Source: Oscillospiraceae bacterium
Lineage (GTDB): Bacteria > Bacillota > Clostridia > Oscillospirales > Acutalibacteraceae
DNA: 51,957 bases
Reading direction: 5' to 3'
Assembly: GCA_015065885.1 (NCBI GenBank)
Contig: SVPJ01000013.1
Coordinates: 1-51,957, forward strand
Under the pieces are notes generated by a model. That model was not told where the DNA came from and searched no databases. It saw only the letters and a list, made by a program, of their open reading frames with translations. Shown here piece after piece: positions 24,216 through 32,687 of this stretch; the first letter of the stretch is position 1, and the number at the start of each line of letters is the position of its first letter. The position numbers and the translations under genes were made by a program.

Positions 24216-25100
24216 TCAGACGCCCGTGAGATCGAAGTTTGGAATATACACCGCCGAGGCGCTTTCGGCTTCCTGCGCATAACCGTCGGTCAGTCCCAGA
24301 TCCAACAGATGATCGAACACCTTTTCGCGTTCCCGCCGTGTCAAGCGGCGGGAGAGGGAGGGGAATCCGTCAATATCCCGCAAGGGAGTGTACTGAAACA
24401 TCAAACTCACAAAACAGCCGTGCGGCAGGTTTTCTGCCAGCCAATCGAGTACGGCAAGGGAGTTTTTGGTGTGACCCGGCAACACCAAATGCCGCACCAT
24501 CGTGCCGCGCCGTGCAATGCCGTATTCGTCGAGTTGCATGGGTCCCGTTTGTCGCGCCATTTCCAAAACGGCGGCAGCGGCACGGTCGGCGTAATCAGGC
24601 ACCCCCGAAAGGGCAGCGCCCAATGCGTTATCCGCATATTTGAAGTCGGGGAGATAGACGTCTACCAATCCCTCCAGCGTTTTCAGCGTTTCCACCCGTT
24701 CATACCCGCCCGAATTGTATACGACGGGGACGGAGGGTCTGTAAAGGGAAAGCGCTTGCCGTATAGCGGGGACGAATTGCGTACCGCTGACAAGATTGAG
24801 ATTGTGTGCGCCCGCATCTTCCAATTCGCGAAAGATATCCGCAAGGCGTGCGGGAGATATCTCCTTGCCGAAACCTTCTTGACTGATGACGTGATTTTGG
24901 CAGAAACGGCAGTGGAGCGGGCAGCCGCTGAAAAACACCGTGCCCGATCCGTTTTGCCCGCTGATACACGGTTCTTCACCGAAGTGCAGGGCGGCGCGCG
25001 CCACGCGCGGGGCGGCGGTGACACCGCAACCGCCGCAGGTGCGCTCGTCCGTGCGCGATGCCCCGCATTGCCGCGGACAAAGGGTACAAGAGATATTCAA
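24216..25100 (-). CDS. Radical SAM protein, PflX-like (COG1313 type)
   Basis: A 294-residue radical S-adenosylmethionine enzyme. An N-terminal cysteine-rich segment (CTLCPRQCG, CGGCG) precedes the radical SAM motif CPLHCRFCQN around residue 60. Later signatures are YNSGGYERVE, LPDFKY and VRHLVLPGH. The arrangement is that of pyruvate formate-lyase-activating-enzyme-like proteins of the PflX type, whose partner is usually not known. No glycyl-radical enzyme is nearby. The start overlaps the cca stop as ATGA, so it is expressed with cca and the DUF4364 gene. Confidence 0.85.
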   Translation of the reverse strand: MNISCTLCPRQCGASRTDERTCGGCGVTAAPRVARAALHFGEEPCISGQNGSGTVFFSGCPLHCRFCQNHVISQEGFGKEISPARLADIFRELEDAGAHNLNLVSGTQFVPAIRQALSLYRPSVPVVYNSGGYERVETLKTLEGLVDVYLPDFKYADNALGAALSGVPDYADRAAAAVLEMARQTGPMQLDEYGIARRGTMVRHLVLPGHTKNSLAVLDWLAENLPHGCFVSLMFQYTPLRDIDGFPSLSRRLTRREREKVFDHLLDLGLTDGYAQEAESASAVYIPNFDLTGV

Positions 25101-26449
25101 AAATATCCCCCCTCGTCCAAAAGTTCCTTTAAACGAAAGAGCAGGGCTTTGCGTTCGTTTTCACAGCGTCCGTCTATCACGTCGTTCAACAGTTGTGCCA
25201 GCAGTTTGCCCACGGCGGGACTTGCGGGAATGCCTAACGCTGTAATGTCGTCTCCCTTTACAGCAAGTTCTTTCAAAGAGAAGCAGGACTGCTGTTCCAG
25301 CACGGTATCCAGCACGGCCTCTACCGCTTGCCACTGTTCCCGCCGTTCGGTTGAATGGAGGGCGTGGGCGTCGTTGTCCGCGTGTTTCACGGCGATAAGA
25401 TAGCGGAAGACTTGTTCGCCGTAGCGGTTCAGTACCCGTTTTACCGCCGCCGCGGTAGGGAGTATCTGACGGTCGTGCGCTTCGACCAGTGTCGTGACCG
25501 TTTCCGTCATCTCACGGCTCATACGTAAACGGGTGAGGATCTGCTTCGCCAGCGGCGCACCCACGGCGGCGTGTCCTTTGAAATGTCCCACGCCGTTCTC
25601 GTCTACTGTAAAGGTATGTGGCTTGCCAACGTCGTGTAACAGTACCGCCCACCGCACGATGGGGTCGGGTGGTGCGGCAGACACCGCGTGGAGGGTATGC
25701 CTATAGATATCGTAACAGTGATGCGGGTTGTGTTGCTCAAAATCAAAGGTAGCCGCCATTTCGGGGATGACCACCGCCAGTACGTCACGGTAGTCACGCA
25801 GTACGGGCAATACGTCCTTGCCGCACAGTAACTTGGTCAGTTCGGTTGCCACCCGTTCGGCGGCAATGTTGCGAAGTTTGTCCCGTGTTTCGTGCAGTGC
25901 GGTCGCCGTTTCGGGTGCGACGGTAAGTGACAGTGTTGCCGCGAAGCGCAATCCGCGCAGAATACGCAGGGCATCTTCCGAAAAACGGGTCACGGCATCC
26001 CCGACACAGCGCAGAACGCCGTTTTTGAGGTCGGCCTGCCCGCCGAACGGGTCTATCAGTCCGTCTTGTTCGTTATATGCCATCGCGTTCACGGTGAAAT
26101 CCCGCCGTGCCAGATCCTCACGTACGTCCGAGACGAAGGTCACCTTATCGGGATGACGGTTATCAGCATAGCCGCTTTCGGTGCGAAAGGTCGTTACTTC
26201 CACCGTGCGCTCTTCGGTCAATACCGCAACCGTGCCGTGCTGTGCCCCGACGTTGATGGTGCGGTGGTCGGCAAATACGGCGGCGGTCTCGTCGGGTGAG
26301 GCGGCAGTGGTGACATCCCAGTCGTGCGGGGTAACGCCGCGCAGGCTGTCCCGCACGCAACCGCCCACTGCATAGGCGACAAAGCCGTGTTCCTGCAACC
26401 GATGGATCAGTGCCGCAACGTCCGGCGGCAGAGTGATGCGGCGGCTCAC
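25097..26449 (-). CDS. cca: CCA tRNA nucleotidyltransferase
   Basis: A 450-residue class II nucleotidyltransferase that adds or repairs the tRNA 3' CCA. The head domain has AVGGCVRDSL and the catalytic aspartates in HDWDVT (residues about 28-46); DLARRDFTVNAMA and RFSEDALRILRGLRFA are the ribose and base-recognition motifs. An HD domain (LLHDVGKPHTF) occurs in the C-terminal half, as in a subset of bacterial enzymes. The window tRNA-Pro already encodes CCA, so repair is the likely role for that tRNA. It overlaps the genes on both sides by four bases. Confidence 0.93.
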   Translation of the reverse strand: MSRRITLPPDVAALIHRLQEHGFVAYAVGGCVRDSLRGVTPHDWDVTTAASPDETAAVFADHRTINVGAQHGTVAVLTEERTVEVTTFRTESGYADNRHPDKVTFVSDVREDLARRDFTVNAMAYNEQDGLIDPFGGQADLKNGVLRCVGDAVTRFSEDALRILRGLRFAATLSLTVAPETATALHETRDKLRNIAAERVATELTKLLCGKDVLPVLRDYRDVLAVVIPEMAATFDFEQHNPHHCYDIYRHTLHAVSAAPPDPIVRWAVLLHDVGKPHTFTVDENGVGHFKGHAAVGAPLAKQILTRLRMSREMTETVTTLVEAHDRQILPTAAAVKRVLNRYGEQVFRYLIAVKHADNDAHALHSTERREQWQAVEAVLDTVLEQQSCFSLKELAVKGDDITALGIPASPAVGKLLAQLLNDVIDGRCENERKALLFRLKELLDEGGYF

Positions 26450-27042
26450 AGCACGTGAATGACCGTACGTCCGTCTTCTTCGCGGACCTCGGCACGCCCC
26501 GTCAAAATGGAGAGGATACTGCGGTACAGAAGACCCGAATCATCCAAAAAGCGTTCGCGAATATAGTCGGCTTGCTGATGGTCGCCTACCTTCAGCGAAA
26601 GTGAGAGCAGGGGTGCTTCCTCGTCGCGAATGGCGCAGGTAACGGTACAGCCGTGGGTAAGGTCGGTGACGGACACATCGGAATCGCGCTCGTTATGGCG
26701 GCGCGCCAGCGCTTGTATCGCCGCTTTTGCCGAACGTTCACGCAAGGTGAGCGGCAAGCGATTGCGCAACGTTTCCACCGCGATACGTCCGTTTTCTTCG
26801 AGCGTGAGCAGTTGCTCAGCATCCTCCGACTGGGTCACACTGCCCGCCGTGAGCAAGCCCTCAAGAGCTTCGGTGGTCTCGAAAAAATTTGCCATTCCGC
26901 CGCCCGCCACGATATCCATCACGGTGGCACGGGGGAGCGCTTCTTTCACACTGGAGAGCATATAACAAATGAGAAGCTGAATATCAGCCATACGGTACAA
27001 CCCGCCCGGTTCCACACCGGCGGAAAATCCTTGCATCGGCAT
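26446..27042 (-). CDS. DUF4364 family protein
   Basis: A 198-residue soluble protein of a Clostridia-specific family. The N-terminal half looks like a winged-helix unit (DIQLLICYMLSSVKEALPRATVMDIV, then NFFETTEALEGLLTAGSV), as in PadR/MarR-like regulators. The C-terminal half is a mixed alpha/beta domain (CTVTCAIRDEE, LSLSLKVGD). The start MPMQGF is chosen over the upstream frame because AGGAG lies 12 bases before it; MADIQLL at 26991 is possible. Its stop overlaps the cca start as ATGA, so it heads a three-gene operon. DNA binding is an inference. Confidence 0.75.
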   Translation of the reverse strand: MPMQGFSAGVEPGGLYRMADIQLLICYMLSSVKEALPRATVMDIVAGGGMANFFETTEALEGLLTAGSVTQSEDAEQLLTLEENGRIAVETLRNRLPLTLRERSAKAAIQALARRHNERDSDVSVTDLTHGCTVTCAIRDEEAPLLSLSLKVGDHQQADYIRERFLDDSGLLYRSILSILTGRAEVREEDGRTVIHVL

Positions 27043-27085
27043 AGTAGATAAAAACTCCTGTTCCAATTCTAAAATATACAAAGTC

Positions 27086-27114
27086 AGTATACCACAAAAT
27101 CGACACGGGGGCAA
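27086..27114 (-). promoter_or_regulatory. Promoter of the DUF4364-cca operon
   Basis: On the minus strand TTGCCC (27109-27114), a 17-base spacer and TATACT (27086-27091). It is divergent from the ribU promoter. Confidence 0.6.
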
Positions 27115-27131
27115 GTCCCAAACGAAAATTC

Positions 27132-27160
27132 TTGACAATCGGTTTTCGGTGTGCTACAAT
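27132..27160 (+). promoter_or_regulatory. Promoter of ribU
   Basis: TTGACA (27132-27137), a 17-base spacer and TACAAT (27155-27160). Transcription would begin just before the FMN riboswitch. Confidence 0.85.
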
Positions 27161-27167
27161 GAATGCA

Positions 27168-27283
27168 TCTTCGGGGCGGGGTGCGATTCCCCACCGGCGG
27201 TTACAGCCCGCGACTCGGGAAATATCCCGACTGATTTGGTGTGATTCCAAAGCCGACGGTACAGTCCGGATGTGAGAAGATGA
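27168..27283 (+). promoter_or_regulatory. FMN riboswitch (RFN element)
   Basis: The aptamer opens with ATCTTCGGGGCGGGGTG, has the conserved ATTCCCCACCGGCGGT and AGCCCGCGA blocks, a variable ATATCCCGACTGATTTGGTG arm, and closes with CCGACGGTACAGTCCGGATG and GAGAAGAT, pairing back with the first stem. It binds flavin mononucleotide. The hairpin at 27301-27333 is its expression platform, so ribU would be shut off by premature termination when FMN is plentiful. Confidence 0.95.
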
Positions 27284-27300
27284 ACGAAATTTGGTGTGTT

Positions 27301-27333
27301 TGCCCCGTCACGCTGTGGACGGGGCATTTTTTT
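27301..27333 (+). terminator. FMN riboswitch expression-platform terminator
   Basis: A 9-bp stem TGCCCCGTC (27301-27309) / GACGGGGCA (27318-27326) followed by seven T. It lies between the aptamer and the ribU ribosome site, as expected for a transcriptional off-switch. Confidence 0.9.
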
Positions 27334-27355
27334 GTTTCAAAAGGAGAGAGCAACA

Positions 27356-27925
27356 ATGTCTTCAAAGCATCTCGTTCGGTTGTGTCAGGCGTCCTGCCTT
27401 GCGGCAGTGGCACTGGTGCTTGTGTATTTTATTCATTTTCCGCTGATTCCCGCCGCACCGTTTTTGGAGTACGATATGGCGGACGTACCGGTGCTGTTGG
27501 TCACGGTGCTGTTCGGTCCGTTGTGGGGACTTTCGGTGCTGACGGCGGTCTCGGCGGTGCAGGCGTTTATGCTCGGCGGTAACGGCTGGGTCGGTGCCGT
27601 GATGCATATCGTTTCTTCGGGGGTGCTGGTGCTGATCGTGGGGGTGTTTACGCGCCGTAGCGTGCGCCCCCTTCGCCTGGCGATCGGTCTGGTGCTTGGG
27701 ACGCTCGCGATGGCGGCGGTAATGGTGCCGATGAATTTGACGCTGACGGTATATTTCCTCGGCACACCGCGTGCGGCGGTGGTGCAGATGCTGCTGCCTG
27801 CCATCCTGCCGTTTAATCTCTTGAAAGCAGGGATCAACAGCGCACTCACGGCGGCGGTGTACGCCGCGTTGCGCCCGCTGTTGCGCCGTCAACGGAGCAT
27901 ACTGGGCGTGGAAAAAGAAATATAA
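27356..27925 (+). CDS. ribU: Riboflavin ECF transporter S component
   Basis: A 189-residue membrane protein with about six hydrophobic segments, the substrate-binding subunit of an energy-coupling-factor riboflavin importer. The family opening is LVYFIHFPLIPAAPFLEYDMADVPVLL, and the end has NLLKAGINSALTAAVY, where N and K contact flavin in known structures. Control by the upstream FMN riboswitch supports riboflavin as substrate. The ATG has AAAGGAGAG upstream. The shared ATPase/T components (ecfA, ecfT) are not in the window, and no riboflavin synthesis genes follow. Confidence 0.92.
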   Translation: MSSKHLVRLCQASCLAAVALVLVYFIHFPLIPAAPFLEYDMADVPVLLVTVLFGPLWGLSVLTAVSAVQAFMLGGNGWVGAVMHIVSSGVLVLIVGVFTRRSVRPLRLAIGLVLGTLAMAAVMVPMNLTLTVYFLGTPRAAVVQMLLPAILPFNLLKAGINSALTAAVYAALRPLLRRQRSILGVEKEI

Positions 27926-27928
27926 GTG

Positions 27929-27966
27929 AAAATCACCTGTGCCGTGGCTCGCACAGGTGATTTTTT
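27929..27966 (+). terminator. Terminator of ribU
   Basis: A 13-bp stem around AAATCACCTGTGC / GCACAGGTGATTT with an 8-base loop and a T-run, directly after the ribU stop. Confidence 0.9.
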
Positions 27967-27967
27967 G

Positions 27968-27996
27968 TTGCAATCTTCAAAAAGATGTGTTATAGT
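27968..27996 (+). promoter_or_regulatory. Promoter of the GH13 gene
   Basis: TTGCAA (27968-27973), a 17-base spacer and TATAGT (27991-27996). AGGAGG follows at about 28014, before the ATG at 28028. Confidence 0.7.
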
Positions 27997-28027
27997 ATAG
28001 ATATATATTTTTTAGGAGGTTGTTCCG

Positions 28028-29587
28028 ATGCCTAATCCTTCGTGGCTGAAAAATGCAATGATTTATAACGTATATCCGCAGTCCTTTTACGATACCAACG
28101 GTGACGGTATCGGTGATCTCAAAGGTGTGGAGGAAAAACTGGATTATATTCAGGGGCTCGGTTGTAACATCATTTGGATGAACCCCATTTTTGTCAGCCC
28201 GTTTCGCGATGCGGGGTACGACGTATCGGATTTCTACACCGTAGCGCCCCGTTACGGCACCAACGAGGATCTGCGCCGTCTGTGTGCCAAAGCGAAAGAG
28301 CGCGGAATGCACATCGTGCTGGATCTGGTGGCAGGGCATACCTCACTGGAATGCGAGTGGTTTCAGCGCTCGGCGGAATACGATCCCAACGAATTCTCCC
28401 ACCGCTACGTGTGGACCGATTCGGTGGGTGATCTCGGTGACGGCACCTTTATCAACGGATATTCCGACCGCGACGGCTCGTACATGAAGAATTACTACTA
28501 CTGTCAACCCGCACTGAATTACGGGTTTGCCAACCCCGACCCCGCGAAATCGTGGCAACGGTCGGTGGACGATCCGCATTGTGTCGCCACGCAGGAAGCG
28601 TTGCTCGACATTATGGATCACTGGACGAAACACGGCGTGGACGGTTTTCGTGTGGATATGGCATTTTCGCTGGTCAAGTATGACCGTGAGGAAAAAGAGA
28701 CCATCAAACTGTGGCAGAAGATGAGCGCCAAGTTCAAGGAATCCCATCCCGACTGTCTTTTGATCTCGGAATGGAGTTATCCCGAACGGGCATTGGCGGC
28801 AGGATTTGACGTAGACTTTCTCATCCACTTCAATTTGAAATGTTTCACCACCTTGTTCCGCCACGAAAAAGGGCGAAACGACCGTTTGGATTGGGTCGGC
28901 CCCAGTTACTTCCGCAAGGAGGGGGAAGGGGATTTCCGCCTCTTTTACGAAGATTTTATCGACCAGTTGAACAAGACCCGCGGCCTTGGTTACGTGTCGG
29001 TACCCACCGGTACACATGACCTGCCGCGTGTGGCGTGGGAACGGGACGAAGACGATCTGCGCGTGATCCAGACCTTTATCTACACCATGCCCGGCATCCC
29101 GCTGATCTATTACGGTGATGAGATCGGCATGCGGTATCTCGAGGGCCTGCGTTCGGTGGAGGGCGGTTACCGCCGCACGGGTGCGCGTTCGCCCATGCAG
29201 TGGAAGGCGGGGAAGAATTACGGCTTTTCCACCGCTGACAAGACTTACATTCCCTGCGACCCGTCGCCCGATGCGCCGACGGTAGAAGCGCAGGAAAAGG
29301 ACCCCGATTCCTTGCTCAATCACGTGAAAACGATGACGGCACTGCGCCGTGCGCATCCCGCGTTGCAGGAGGACGGCGAATTCGAGGTGATCGGTGACAG
29401 CAGTTATCCCGCGGTGTATGAACGCCGTGCAGGGGACGAGCGCATTCGCATCATTATCAATCCCTCCGTGCGGGAATATACACTCGATATTCCTGCCCCG
29501 CAGGAGATTTACGTCTCCCGCAACGTGGAGGTGAACGGCACAAAAGCCACCGTGAAAGGTTGCAGTTACATCGTTTTTAAAGTGTAA
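28028..29587 (+). CDS. GH13 alpha-glucosidase / oligo-1,6-glucosidase-like hydrolase
   Basis: A 519-residue cytosolic glycoside hydrolase of family 13. The (beta/alpha)8 barrel motifs are present: region I DLVAGHTS, region II GFRVDMAFS with the nucleophile aspartate, region III ISEWSYPE with the acid/base glutamate, and region IV GTHDLPR with the transition-state aspartate. A small C-terminal beta domain ends the protein. There is no signal peptide. Opening NVYPQSFYDTNGDGIGDL matches oligo-1,6-glucosidase/alpha-glucosidase and sucrose-type members; the exact linkage is not decided by what is visible. It is followed 45 bases later by tepA. Confidence 0.85.
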   Translation: MPNPSWLKNAMIYNVYPQSFYDTNGDGIGDLKGVEEKLDYIQGLGCNIIWMNPIFVSPFRDAGYDVSDFYTVAPRYGTNEDLRRLCAKAKERGMHIVLDLVAGHTSLECEWFQRSAEYDPNEFSHRYVWTDSVGDLGDGTFINGYSDRDGSYMKNYYYCQPALNYGFANPDPAKSWQRSVDDPHCVATQEALLDIMDHWTKHGVDGFRVDMAFSLVKYDREEKETIKLWQKMSAKFKESHPDCLLISEWSYPERALAAGFDVDFLIHFNLKCFTTLFRHEKGRNDRLDWVGPSYFRKEGEGDFRLFYEDFIDQLNKTRGLGYVSVPTGTHDLPRVAWERDEDDLRVIQTFIYTMPGIPLIYYGDEIGMRYLEGLRSVEGGYRRTGARSPMQWKAGKNYGFSTADKTYIPCDPSPDAPTVEAQEKDPDSLLNHVKTMTALRRAHPALQEDGEFEVIGDSSYPAVYERRAGDERIRIIINPSVREYTLDIPAPQEIYVSRNVEVNGTKATVKGCSYIVFKV

Positions 29588-29632
29588 TATTTCTCCATCC
29601 CGCCGGTAAGACTAACCGACGAGGTGAAGAAT

Positions 29633-30337
29633 ATGAGTAAAGACAAAAATGAGCCCGTGCGCCGCGAGACTCACGAAAGCCGTGTGTTGCAAGAGCAGTT
29701 GAAGGATATGGTGGAAACGGGGGCGGTGGTGACCGACAACGGTCGGCACACCGTCCACTGTTTGACGGTCATCGGGCAGATCGAAGGGCATTATGCTCTC
29801 GGAAGCGATAACAAGACCACCAAGTACGAACACGTGTTGCCGCAACTGGTGGCTATTGAAGAGAGTACCGAGATCGAAGGGGTGCTGATCCTTTTGAACA
29901 CGGTCGGCGGCGACATCGAAGCGGGACTCGCGATCGCGGAGATGATCTCGGGTATGCGTAAACCCACCGTGTCGTTGGTACTCGGCGGCGGGCATTCCAT
30001 CGGTGTGCCGCTTGCGGTGTCGGCAAAGCGGTCGTTTATTGCGCCGTCGGCAACCATGACCATTCATCCCGTGCGCACGAACGGTCTGGTGCTTGGTGTG
30101 CCGCAGGCGTTTCGCTATTTTCAGCGTATGCAGGAGCGTATTACCCGTTTTGTGTGCGAGCATTCCAATTTATCGGAAGCGCGGTTTGCAGAACTTTGCA
30201 ACAGTACCGACGAGCTGACCACCGATATGGGCAGTGTGCTGGACGGCAACGATGCTGTGCGGGAAGGGTTGATCGACGAACTCGGCTCGCTGGGAGATGC
30301 GATCGCGGCGCTCTACCGTATGATAGAAAACCAATAA
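29633..30337 (+). CDS. tepA: ClpP-like serine protease, TepA/YmfB type
   Basis: A 234-residue ClpP-fold protease. The strand-helix [20 protein letters not shown], the nucleophile serine in [13 protein letters not shown] and the histidine in ATMTIHPV are recognisable, and the C-terminus has [15 protein letters not shown]. In Bacillus the homologue TepA (YmfB) lies next to spoIIIE and was linked to protein export and to degradation of small spore proteins. Here too an ftsK/spoIIIE gene follows, 18 bases downstream. ATG 29633 is preferred to GTG 29624 because of a GAGGTG ribosome site. Confidence 0.85.
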   Translation: MSKDKNEPVRRETHESRVLQEQLKDMVETGAVVTDNGRHTVHCLTVIGQIEGHYALGSDNKTTKYEHVLPQLVAIEESTEIEGVLILLNTVGGDIEAGLAIAEMISGMRKPTVSLVLGGGHSIGVPLAVSAKRSFIAPSATMTIHPVRTNGLVLGVPQAFRYFQRMQERITRFVCEHSNLSEARFAELCNSTDELTTDMGSVLDGNDAVREGLIDELGSLGDAIAALYRMIENQ

Positions 30338-30355
30338 AGAAGGACGGTCAAAAGT

Positions 30356-32674
30356 ATGGCAAAGAAGAAAGCGGTTTCGGCAAAACAGGCACGGGGCAGC
30401 AAAAAGGAACAAGGGCAGGTGTCGGCGCAGATGATGGCGGTGATCTTGCTCGCGTGTGCCATCCTGTTTATGTGCATTCTGTTGATTCCGGGAGCAAGTT
30501 TGTGGAATTGGCTTCACAACCTACTGTTCGGTCTGTTTGGCTTTTGCGCGTTTTTGGTGCCGCCGATCGCCATATACGTGTCCATCCTGCTTGCAAAAGA
30601 AAAAGACGACGACTCGGTGCGCCGTCGTGTGTTACAAGGGATACTGCTGCTCTTTACGGTCGGCAGTACCGTACATATCTTTGCCGCCGACGTGACGGAA
30701 AATTATTTTGCCGCACTGGTAACCGCGTTCAAAGACGGCACGCATCTGTACGGTGCGGGCGTCTGCGGTGCCTTGCTCGGCTACGTGTTCGAATGGGCGT
30801 TTTCGGATATCGGTGCCAAGATCATCTTACTGCTCGCACTCTTTGTTGTGATCATGGTGGTGACCAAGACCAGCGTTCTTACGTTGTTTAAAGCACCTGC
30901 TAAGGTGGTGAAAAAAGCGCGTGAGCGTGTGGATACCGAAGGGGTCGCCATCGTCGCGAAAAAGAAAGAAAAACAGGCGTACGACCACGAAAAAGAGAAG
31001 AGACCTGCCGCGATCGATGTGGATATGGGCGAGGGATACGTGGGCGAGGCCGCAGAAGAGCCCGCACCTAAAAAGCGCCGTGCAAGAAAGGCGGAAGAAC
31101 CCGTTGCGGAAGTGTCTGCCGTTCCGAGCGGTGTGGACGATTCCATCAGCGGCGAGCTGAGCGAGGCTGCCGAGCAGGAAACGATGCCGACGGCGTACCG
31201 TTATCCGCCCATTTCGCTTCTCCGCGAGGTGAAGCCGCAAAACGTGGCCGCCGCTCAACAGGAACAACAGCAGACAGCTGACCTGCTCGTGAAGACTCTC
31301 AACGATTTCGGGGTCAGCGCACGGGTGATCGCGGTATCCCGCGGTCCGTCGGTCACGCGGTATGAATTGGAACCCAGTGCGGGTGTGAAACTCAGCAAGA
31401 TCACGGGTCTGGCGGACGATATCGCGTTGCGCCTTGCCACCACGGGCGTACGCATCGAAGCACCGATTCCGAACAAGGCGGCGGTGGGGATCGAAGTACC
31501 CAACCGCAACCGCGTATCCATCGGTCTGCGCGAAATGATCGACGCGCCCGATTTCTCGCTTGCCAAGAGCAAACTGACGGTGGCACTCGGCCGTGATATT
31601 GCGGGTAACACGGTGTATACCGACCTTGCCAAAATGCCGCACCTGCTGATCGCGGGTACGACCGGTTCGGGTAAATCGGTGTGCACCAACATGATGATCC
31701 AGAGCGTACTGTTCCGTGCATCGCCCGAAGAGGTGCGTCTGTTGCTGATCGACCCAAAAATGGTCGAATTCGGTGTGTACAACGGGATCCCGCACCTCTT
31801 GGTGCCGGTGGTGACCGACCCGCGCAAAGCGGCGGGTGCCCTCGGCTGGGCGGTGACCGAAATGCTGGCACGTTACAAGGCATTTGCCGAAAACAACGTG
31901 CGTAATTTGGAAGAGTACAATCGCTTGGCACAAAAGAGCGATACCGTAAAAGCGAAACCGCAGATCCTCATTCTCATCGACGAGTTGGCAGACTTGATGA
32001 TGGCGGCGAAGAACGAAGTGGAAGACGCGATCGTGCGCCTGGCGCAGATGGCGCGTGCCGCCGGTATGCACTTGGTGATCGCGACCCAACGCCCGTCGGT
32101 GGACGTCATCACGGGTCTGATCAAGGCGAACATTCCGAGCCGCCTGGCGCTCACGGTGGCGAGCAGTGTGGACTCCCGCACCATTTTGGACTGCGGCGGT
32201 GCGGAAAAACTGCTTGGCCGCGGTGATATGCTGTTTATGCCGCTCGGTATGTCGAAACCCATGCGTATTCAGGGCGGCTATGTGGATATGGAAGAGATCG
32301 AAGCGGTGGTGGATTTCCTCAAAGACGAAGGTGCCGAAGAGATCTACGACGATGAGATCATGCAGGAGATCGAACGTCAGGCGAGTGCGGCTGGGAAGAA
32401 AGACAGTGCCGCCGCGGATGACGACGGTGATGACGAGCCCGCGGACGATATGCTTCCGCAGGCGATCGAAGTGGTCATTGATGCGGGTATGGCATCCACT
32501 TCGCTGTTACAGCGTAAACTGCGCTTGGGGTACGCCCGTGCAGGCCGCATCGTGGACGAGATGGAACGCCGCGGTATCGTCGGGCCGCACGAGGGGAGCA
32601 AACCGCGTCAAGTGTTGATCACCCGTCAGCAGTGGATGGAAATGAACGCCCTGCGTGACGATATTTCGGAGTAA
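30356..32674 (+). CDS. DNA translocase FtsK/SpoIIIE
   Basis: A 772-residue membrane-anchored ATP-driven DNA pump. Four N-terminal membrane helices (to about residue 175) are followed by a charged linker rich in Lys, Glu and Ala. The RecA-like motor has a Walker A at G434-S441 (GTTGSGKS), Walker B LILIDELADLMM and the IATQRPSVDVITG segment. A C-terminal winged-helix gamma domain (LLQRKLRLGYARAGRIVDEME) recognises KOPS/SRS DNA. It moves chromosome DNA through the division or sporulation septum. It directly follows tepA, the same order as in sporulating Bacilli, and precedes a YgiQ-type gene. Confidence 0.93.
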   Translation: MAKKKAVSAKQARGSKKEQGQVSAQMMAVILLACAILFMCILLIPGASLWNWLHNLLFGLFGFCAFLVPPIAIYVSILLAKEKDDDSVRRRVLQGILLLFTVGSTVHIFAADVTENYFAALVTAFKDGTHLYGAGVCGALLGYVFEWAFSDIGAKIILLLALFVVIMVVTKTSVLTLFKAPAKVVKKARERVDTEGVAIVAKKKEKQAYDHEKEKRPAAIDVDMGEGYVGEAAEEPAPKKRRARKAEEPVAEVSAVPSGVDDSISGELSEAAEQETMPTAYRYPPISLLREVKPQNVAAAQQEQQQTADLLVKTLNDFGVSARVIAVSRGPSVTRYELEPSAGVKLSKITGLADDIALRLATTGVRIEAPIPNKAAVGIEVPNRNRVSIGLREMIDAPDFSLAKSKLTVALGRDIAGNTVYTDLAKMPHLLIAGTTGSGKSVCTNMMIQSVLFRASPEEVRLLLIDPKMVEFGVYNGIPHLLVPVVTDPRKAAGALGWAVTEMLARYKAFAENNVRNLEEYNRLAQKSDTVKAKPQILILIDELADLMMAAKNEVEDAIVRLAQMARAAGMHLVIATQRPSVDVITGLIKANIPSRLALTVASSVDSRTILDCGGAEKLLGRGDMLFMPLGMSKPMRIQGGYVDMEEIEAVVDFLKDEGAEEIYDDEIMQEIERQASAAGKKDSAAADDDGDDEPADDMLPQAIEVVIDAGMASTSLLQRKLRLGYARAGRIVDEMERRGIVGPHEGSKPRQVLITRQQWMEMNALRDDISE

Positions 32675-32687
32675 AGGAACAGAAGTT

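Noticed and set aside
30827-32089. A 420-codon minus-strand frame opposite ftsK.
   Set aside because: Antisense shadow of the motor domain, without start signals.
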